Origin: G001797105 sp964528155
GTDB taxonomy: Bacteria; Chloroflexota; Anaerolineae; Anaerolineales; E44-bin32
Direction of reading: 5' to 3'
Length of the DNA stretch: 9,646 bases
Assembly (NCBI GenBank): GCA_964528155.1
Contig: CAZGRL010000133.1
Coordinates: 1 to 9,646 of the forward strand
Position numbers and translations under genes: made by a program. The number at the start of each line of letters is the position of its first letter. Position 1 is the first letter of the stretch. Under the pieces are notes generated by a model that was not told the origin of the DNA, made no database searches, and was given only the letters and a program-made list of their open reading frames with translations. Shown piece after piece: positions 6,621-9,646 of this stretch.

Positions 6621-6674
6621 CATGTTCCTGTGGCCGTAGGCCTTAGCCTGCGTTTACCTGTAATACTTTCCACT

Positions 6675-6686
6675 CCCGGCGCCGGG
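6675..6686. repeat. 12-bp perfect palindrome
   Basis: CCCGGC followed by GCCGGG, a perfect palindrome eight bases before the GCCTAAC motif at 6694. It is recorded because it sits at the edge of the repeat-rich region; no function is evident. Confidence 0.4.
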
Positions 6687-6734
6687 CCGCGCTGCCTAAC
6701 TGCCAGCATTTGCCGCGCGCGGGCGAGGGGGAAA

Positions 6735-6772
6735 GCAGCGGCGTAGCCGCTGAGCACAGGCAGAGCCTGTGC
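6735..6772. repeat. Triloop double-hairpin repeat, copy 1 (partial)
   Basis: Hairpin A: CAGCGGC (6736-6742), loop GTA, GCCGCTG (6746-6752). Hairpin B: GCACAGGC (6754-6761), loop AGA, GCCTGTGC (6765-6772). These are the same two hairpins as in copies 2 and 3, but the downstream part of the longer element is absent here. Confidence 0.85.
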
Positions 6773-6815
6773 ACTCCATATGCTCTATCGCAGCGGAGGG
6801 TTTTGGAGTCCTTGG

Positions 6816-6832
6816 CGCAGGCGACGCCTGCG
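6816..6832. repeat. Related single triloop hairpin
   Basis: CGCAGGC (6816-6822), loop GAC, GCCTGCG (6826-6832). It has the same build as the other hairpins here: a 7-8 bp stem, a 3-base loop and a C-G closing pair. It is preceded by TTGGAGTCC, which resembles the CTGGAGTCC before the hairpin at 7649. Confidence 0.7.
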
Positions 6833-6900
6833 GCAATAGGGGCGTTTGTCGGCGATGCGTTGCAGATGACCAGGCTACTCGGCTCTCGGTCGCGCTGGAC

Positions 6901-7001
6901 CGCAGCGGCTTCGCCGCTGAGCACAGGCAGAGCCTGTGCAATCCAGAATGGCCTCGAGCTGCGAAGTCCCGCGTCTTCTGTGGGGCAGCGAGTGGTTAGC
7001 G
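6901..7001. repeat. Palindromic element, copy 2 (full), 3' of the RelE operon
   Basis: In order: hairpin A CAGCGGC/TTC/GCCGCTG (6903-6919), hairpin B GCACAGGC/AGA/GCCTGTGC (6921-6939), linker ATCCAGAATGGCCTCGAGCTG, hairpin C CCCGC (6968-6972) with GTGGG (6980-6984, one G-U pair), then GTGGTTAGCG. It aligns over its whole length with copy 3 apart from a ~14-base deletion after GAGCTG. It ends about 42 bases beyond the stop of the RelE-like toxin on the minus strand. Confidence 0.85.
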
Positions 7002-7005
7002 AGCC
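6995..7005. repeat. Left arm of 11-bp inverted repeat flanking the RelE locus
   Basis: GTTAGCGAGCC, the exact reverse complement of GGCTCGCTAAC at 7615-7625. The pair brackets the RelE-like toxin-antitoxin operon. The GTTAGC core resembles the GTTRRRY end of integron attC sites, with mismatches in the last positions. Confidence 0.7.
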
Positions 7006-7043
7006 CTCTGGTTTCAGGTGGCAGATTCCATTTGTCGAGTTGG

Positions 7044-7313
7044 TTATGCTCGCTTTATGAGATCATCGTACTCGTCATGCGATCCGATCCAGAACCATAT
7101 CATGAGATCCCCCTCACGCACTCCCAGAGCACGATAAGTACGACTGATCCGGACCGAGTAGATTAGCCGAGTTGCGTGGACTTGCTTGAAGCGGAGGCCA
7201 GGATGACTAGAGTCTTGAAGGAAGAGCTGGTAAGCTTCCCTCGCTTGTTGCTGAACATACGGAGGGAGTCTCTCGAAGGCCTTCCGAAATCGTCGGGTGG
7301 TTCGCGATTTCAT
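7044..7313 (-). CDS. RelE/ParE-family toxin
   Basis: An 89-residue basic protein of the RelE/ParE toxin superfamily. Family features visible are the N-terminal RRFRKAFERLP helix, the central HPGLRFKQV strand, YSVRISRTYRALG, and the C-terminal LMIWFWIGSHDEYDDLI. Members of this subgroup act as ribosome-dependent mRNA interferases or as gyrase-directed toxins; which applies cannot be decided from sequence. The ATG at 7313 overlaps the antitoxin's TGA in an ATGA, so translation is coupled and the antitoxin is made first. The usual family length is 85-100 aa, so it looks complete. It ends in TAA at 7044-7046, and a palindromic element follows about 42 bases downstream. It is probably cytoplasmic and neutralised by the protein encoded just upstream. 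Confidence 0.87.
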   Translation of the reverse strand: MKSRTTRRFRKAFERLPPYVQQQAREAYQLFLQDSSHPGLRFKQVHATRLIYSVRISRTYRALGVREGDLMIWFWIGSHDEYDDLIKRA

Positions 7314-7531
7314 AGCCCTGAAGGATCAAGATTCTCCGCCCGGCCTCGTTCGTTCTCCCTGAGGGCTTCGTCCGCCAGCGCTGATAGCTGATCCTGGGAA
7401 TCTGAAAACGCTCGACCCCATCGGTTGTCGGCCTCAAGCTCGGCCAGAATCCATGTAGCCAGCTCTTGCTGTTCTTCCTCGGAGAGCTTGGCCGCCTCAT
7501 CGAACGCCTTCTCCAGCAATTCTGTTACCAT
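7310..7531 (-). CDS. Antitoxin partner of the RelE/ParE-like toxin
   Basis: A 73-residue acidic protein (MVTELLEKAFDEAAKL, EEEQQELATWILAELEADNRW, then a charged tail ending LDPSGL). It resembles small, mostly helical antitoxins found next to this RelE subtype, with an N-terminal helix pair, a W near residue 27 and a disordered acidic C-terminus that would bind the toxin. Identification rests largely on the coupled toxin gene. GGAGGG (plus-strand CCCTCC, 7541-7546) lies nine bases before the ATG, a good ribosome site. No helix-turn-helix or ribbon-helix-helix is obvious, so autoregulation by direct DNA binding is not clear. A perfect 10-bp palindrome at 7577-7586 upstream is a possible operator. 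Confidence 0.8.
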   Translation of the reverse strand: MVTELLEKAFDEAAKLSEEEQQELATWILAELEADNRWGRAFSDSQDQLSALADEALRENERGRAENLDPSGL

Positions 7532-7576
7532 CTTGCGTCACCCTCCGAATGAGATTCTACATCAAATCCGAGAGAT

Positions 7577-7586
7577 ATCGGCCGAT
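7577..7586. promoter_or_regulatory. Possible operator upstream of the antitoxin gene
   Basis: ATCGGCCGAT is a perfect 10-bp palindrome 46 bases before the antitoxin ATG. A TAGAAT (minus strand, about 7549-7554) could be a -10 box, but no good -35 was found. Operator function is a guess from position. Confidence 0.25.
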
Positions 7587-7614
7587 CGAAGTAAGGTGAC
7601 AAAGCAAACGCACC

Positions 7615-7625
7615 GGCTCGCTAAC
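7615..7625. repeat. Right arm of 11-bp inverted repeat flanking the RelE locus
   Basis: GGCTCGCTAAC, the exact reverse complement of 6995-7005. It lies 84 bases upstream of the antitoxin start. On the minus strand it reads GTTAGCGAGCC and marks the 5' edge of the toxin-antitoxin unit. Confidence 0.7.
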
Positions 7626-7648
7626 GTCGCATCGGTGCATTCTGGAGT

Positions 7649-7667
7649 CCAGAAGCTCTGCTTCTGG
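7649..7667. repeat. Triloop hairpin
   Basis: CCAGAAGC (7649-7656), loop TCT, GCTTCTGG (7660-7667). It has the same stem length and three-base loop as the other hairpins in the region, but an unrelated stem sequence, and is preceded by CTGGAGTCC-like sequence as at 6804-6811. Confidence 0.7.
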
Positions 7668-7759
7668 CGCACGTCGGAGACCTGCGCTCATTGCGCGGCC
7701 ATGAAGCGTGCGGCTAGAGAGGCTGTTCAATTGGGACCTTCGCTTGGCCCGGGCTAGAT

Positions 7760-7875
7760 CGCAGCGGCTGCGCCGCTGTGCATAGGCAGAGCCTATGCAA
7801 TCCAGAATGGCCTCGAGCTGGCCAGGTCCGCTCTCGAAGATCCCGCGTTCTCTGCGGGGCAGACAGTGGTCAGGC
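7760..7875. repeat. Palindromic element, copy 3 (full), 3' of the BrnTA operon
   Basis: Hairpin A CAGCGGC/TGC/GCCGCTG (7762-7778), hairpin B GCATAGGC/AGA/GCCTATGC (7780-7798), the same ATCCAGAATGGCCTCGAGCTG linker, hairpin C CCCGC (7842-7846) with GCGGG (7854-7858), ending GTGGTCAGGC. Against copy 2, hairpin B has a compensating change on both arms (ACAGG to ATAGG, CCTGT to CCTAT) and hairpin C exchanges a G-U for a G-C pair, so the folds are conserved. It ends 14 bases beyond the BrnA stop. Confidence 0.85.
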
Positions 7876-7889
7876 ATCCGCCATCGTGA

Positions 7890-8171
7890 CTACTCTTGGC
7901 GGAGTTCTTCTTCAATCCTCTCGGCGACGTACATCTTGAGCAGCGACTGATAGGGTACATCTCGCTTATTCGCCAATACCTTCAACCTCTCAATCATGGT
8001 CTCCGGGAGCCGAATAGAGATCGTGCGCGTGGTTGGGCGCAGATTAGCAAGCCTGACACGCTCTGCCTTTTTCCAATCCAGATACTCCGACGAGTCGTGG
8101 TTGCCCCAGAACTCTTGTTCTTCTTCCTCTGAATCAAACGCTGGGATCTTCTTCACTTTGGGCACGACCAT
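7890..8171 (-). CDS. brnA: BrnA/CopG-type antitoxin
   Basis: A 93-residue antitoxin of the CopG-antitoxin type that pairs with BrnT. The N-terminal part KKIPAFDSEEEEQEFWGNHDSSEYLDW is the typical toxin-contacting segment. RTISIRLPETMIERLKVLANKRDVPYQSLLKMYVAERIEEEL is a ribbon-helix-helix DNA-binding domain: strand TISIRLP, then two helices. By family knowledge it neutralises BrnT and represses the operon through the RHH domain. The ATG at 8171 is preceded on the minus strand by GGAAGGAG one base away (GGAAGGAGT-ATG). The gene overlaps the 3' end of the toxin gene by 38 bases, so translation is likely coupled. Toxin-first order is the norm for brnTA. A palindromic repeat starts 14 bases after its TAG. 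Confidence 0.9.
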   Translation of the reverse strand: MVVPKVKKIPAFDSEEEEQEFWGNHDSSEYLDWKKAERVRLANLRPTTRTISIRLPETMIERLKVLANKRDVPYQSLLKMYVAERIEEELRQE

Positions 8172-8463
8172 ACTCCTTCCGTTCTCGGCGACTCATGTCC
8201 CGCGCCGAGATCACCCTCACTAACTGGCGGCGGATTGTGAATGCTAGGAACAGCCGTCGCCCTGCGTCCGTTTGGCCGAGGGCATAGAACCTCGGCTCTG
8301 GCTTGGAGTGGCCTACATCCGGCAAGACCAAGAGCGGGTCGTTGAAGAAGGCCTCCTCACACTCGCCGGGGCTCACCTGGTGCTGGATCCAGTTCTTGTC
8401 TGCGTTGCCCTCGTCCCACTCAAACCCGATACAGGCCGCGAGCATCTCCATGGGGGTTGCCAT
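8134..8463 (-). CDS. brnT: BrnT-family toxin
   Basis: A 109-residue BrnT-type ribonuclease toxin with a RelE-like fold. Signature segments are FEWDEGNADKNWIQHQVSPGECEEAFFNDPLL, the central RFYALGQTDAGRRLFLAFTIR, and RVISARDMSRRERKEY near the C-terminus; all are typical of the family, whose members cut RNA and arrest growth. The start at ATG 8463 lies only six bases after a candidate -10 box, so the message may be nearly leaderless. In-frame ATGs at 8451 (MEMLAACIGFEW) and just after would also keep the whole domain. It is the first gene of a brnT-brnA operon, and BrnA would repress from the inverted repeat at 8470-8490. The family is usually 90-100 aa, so the gene is intact. Confidence 0.91.
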   Translation of the reverse strand: MATPMEMLAACIGFEWDEGNADKNWIQHQVSPGECEEAFFNDPLLVLPDVGHSKPEPRFYALGQTDAGRRLFLAFTIRRQLVRVISARDMSRRERKEYGRAQSEEDPSV

Positions 8464-8469
8464 GACTCA

Positions 8470-8498
8470 TGTATACTTCTGATATATACACTTGTCAA
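8470..8498 (-). promoter_or_regulatory. brnTA promoter with overlapping inverted-repeat operator
   Basis: On the minus strand a perfect -35 TTGACA (8493-8498) is followed after 17 bases by TATACA (8470-8475), four of six matches to the -10 consensus. An inverted repeat TGTATA (8470-8475 on +) and TATACA (8485-8490 on +), nine bases apart, covers the -10 and the spacer. This is where a ribbon-helix-helix repressor such as BrnA would block polymerase. Only six bases separate the -10 from the ATG at 8463. Confidence 0.65.
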
Positions 8499-8531
8499 TA
8501 GGATCAGGGACGGAGGAAGGAGAATGCGCGA

Positions 8532-9479
8532 CTACCGCATCGCCGGCTTTGGCCCTGTGTACCCCTGCGTTCGCGCCCAGGTATCAATCGCCCGTGCCCA
8601 CTCGGCGATGGGCACCTCGGGCGGACCGGGCGGAGGCTCCGGCGCTCCTGATTCCCAATCGTAGCCGCCGATCGCCTCCAGGAACGCCGGCCGCGGTTGG
8701 TGGTCGACGCTCCCGGCCTTCCCCAGCATGAAGTTCCACGACCACCACCACTCGCCGGCGCAGCCCAGGGCATGGGCCTTGGAGTCGGCGGCGTCCATCT
8801 GGGTCAGAGAGGTCTCCCAATACGTCGTCCGGCCGGCGATGTTGGTGTTCTGACCGAAGGCGGCCAGGATCGGGACGCTCTTCTCCGCCGGCCAGCCATA
8901 CAGGCGCGAATATTCGTCCATGCTCTCCTCGAGCAAGTCCGCCCCACTGCTGTCATTCGTCCGGCCAATCCAATACGCCTGCTGCATATTCAAGTCACAG
9001 TAACCCGATTGAAGGAAGACCTCGAAGGGCACGTTGTGGTAGCTCGGCTTCCACCATGAGGCGATCCCGATCGGCGTCGACGGTAACTTCTGGCGCAACT
9101 GCGTGATCAACCGCTCGGCTTTGGCTCGCCGAGCGGCGTCGTTGGATGAACTCTCTTCCCACGGCGCCTCGATGTCCAGGATCAGACCATCGAGGCCGAG
9201 CGCCACGGCGTGATCACCACTGATCGTTCCCTCGTTGCTGGCGCTGCCGTAGTAGTACCACCAGCCCCAAACCTGCATCCCCGCGGCGTGCGCCCCGTTG
9301 ATCAGTCCCTCCAGGCCTGTCCATGGCGTCGTGCCGTTCCCGAACTTCGGACAGATCTTGCTCAGGCCAAGCCGCCGGGCCTCGCCGACGAGGGCATCCA
9401 CGTCCCCGTCATACAACTCGGCGGCGTACCAGATGGCGATACTCTTGCCCCACGACGTGCCCGCACGCGCTTCGGCCAT
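8532..9479 (-). CDS. TIM-barrel glycosidase-like protein with Pro-rich linker and C-terminal motif
   Basis: 315 residues from ATG 9479, chosen because GGAGG (plus-strand CCTCC, 9485-9489) lies five bases upstream. A longer frame reaching 9632 would start inside a heptamer repeat and is not credible. Residues ~12-275 read like an alternating beta/alpha barrel: KSIAIWY, LSKICPKFG, GMQVWGWWYYYG, GLDGLILDIEAPWE (101-108; Asp102 and Glu104 are catalytic candidates), PIGIASWW, CDLNMQQAYW, VPILAAFGQ, GEWWWSWNF. The rows of Trp and the LDIE strand suggest a carbohydrate-binding, glycoside-hydrolase-type active site, in the manner of GH25-like or uncharacterised barrel families. Residues 280-290 are a Pro-rich linker, and the tail has AIDTWARTQGYTGPKP, which looks like a short recurring C-terminal module. 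No signal peptide is evident. The substrate and export route are unknown. It stands alone on the minus strand upstream of brnTA. Confidence 0.75.
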   Translation of the reverse strand: MAEARAGTSWGKSIAIWYAAELYDGDVDALVGEARRLGLSKICPKFGNGTTPWTGLEGLINGAHAAGMQVWGWWYYYGSASNEGTISGDHAVALGLDGLILDIEAPWEESSSNDAARRAKAERLITQLRQKLPSTPIGIASWWKPSYHNVPFEVFLQSGYCDLNMQQAYWIGRTNDSSGADLLEESMDEYSRLYGWPAEKSVPILAAFGQNTNIAGRTTYWETSLTQMDAADSKAHALGCAGEWWWSWNFMLGKAGSVDHQPRPAFLEAIGGYDWESGAPEPPPGPPEVPIAEWARAIDTWARTQGYTGPKPAMR

Positions 9480-9506
9480 GGAATCCTCCGAACCAGGCTG
9501 GAATAA

Positions 9507-9536
9507 AGGGTACCGCATGTGGCCGCCAGCGATCAA
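9507..9536 (-). promoter_or_regulatory. Weak candidate promoter for the glycosidase-like gene
   Basis: On the minus strand TTGATC (plus 9531-9536) is followed after 18 bases by TACCCT (plus 9507-9512), giving a leader of about 20 bases that contains the GGAGG site. Both hexamers are only partial matches, so this is tentative. Confidence 0.25.
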
Positions 9537-9586
9537 TGGGATTGGGCAGTCGAGGCTAGCGGGTGCCTGACGGAAATGGGCAAGTG

Positions 9587-9635
9587 GCAATAAGCAATAA
9601 GCGATAAGCAATAAGCAATAAGCAATACGCAATAA
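9587..9635. repeat. Heptanucleotide tandem array, 7 units, consensus GCAATAA
   Basis: Seven exact-length 7-base units: GCAATAA twice, GCGATAA, GCAATAA twice, GCAATAC, GCAATAA. It lies about 107 bases upstream of the glycosidase-like gene's start, near the window end. It has the same unit length as the CARGACR array at 6486-6576 but an unrelated sequence. Confidence 0.9.
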
Positions 9636-9646
9636 GCTCTTGGCTT

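Noticed and set aside
6471..6746. Plus-strand frame encoding a 7-residue repeat (RTQDARR-like)
   Set aside because: It is only the heptamer array read in codons; all frames stay open because the repeat lacks stops.
9480..9632. N-terminal extension of the glycosidase-like protein resembling a hydrophobic signal peptide (IAYCLLLIAYCLL)
   Set aside because: This segment is the GCAATAA array read on the minus strand. The GGAGG site places the start at 9479.

Overview
The window looks like an assembled contig or scaffold of an uncultured, moderately GC-rich bacterium; a 100-N scaffold gap lies at 1461-1560. Heptanucleotide tandem arrays between genes, small triloop hairpin repeats, stand-alone RelE-type and BrnT/BrnA-type toxin-antitoxin loci and a fused ATP sulfurylase/APS kinase would fit an environmental lineage such as Chloroflexota (Anaerolineae-like). 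That placement is an impression from gene styles and was not tested.

Region 1 (1-4119, all + strand) is a surface-polysaccharide type gene cluster. It holds a radical SAM/SPASM protein whose 5' end is cut by the window edge, a small Cys/Trp-rich protein interrupted by the N gap, a FemAB/GNAT-like acyltransferase that begins directly after that gene's stop, and a NodB-like polysaccharide deacetylase with a strong Shine-Dalgarno. The deacetylase has its His and Arg motifs near the N-terminus but an Asp-rich motif at its extreme C-terminus.

Region 2 (4120-6448) is a non-coding spacer with a minus-strand terminator and a candidate promoter/leader, then a bifunctional Sat-CysC gene (sulfate to PAPS) starting at a TTG at 4703. 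Both active-site sets are intact. PAPS could feed sulfation of the glycan made by region 1 or general sulfur assimilation.

Region 3 (6449-8531) is accessory. It contains a 13-unit heptamer array, a near-perfect terminator hairpin, and then two minus-strand toxin-antitoxin operons: a RelE/ParE-like toxin with its antitoxin, and BrnT/BrnA. Each operon is followed at its 3' end by a copy of the same 100-116 bp palindromic repeat. The first operon is also bracketed by an 11-bp inverted repeat containing GTTAGC/GCTAAC. Together this resembles an integron cassette array with divergent, oversized attC-like elements, although no integrase is visible.

Region 4 (8532-9646, minus strand) encodes a TIM-barrel glycosidase-like protein with a Pro-rich linker and a short C-terminal motif. 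A second heptamer array (GCAATAA) lies upstream of it. All genes left of 6449 are on the + strand and all genes right of it are on the - strand, converging on the terminator at 6586-6620.
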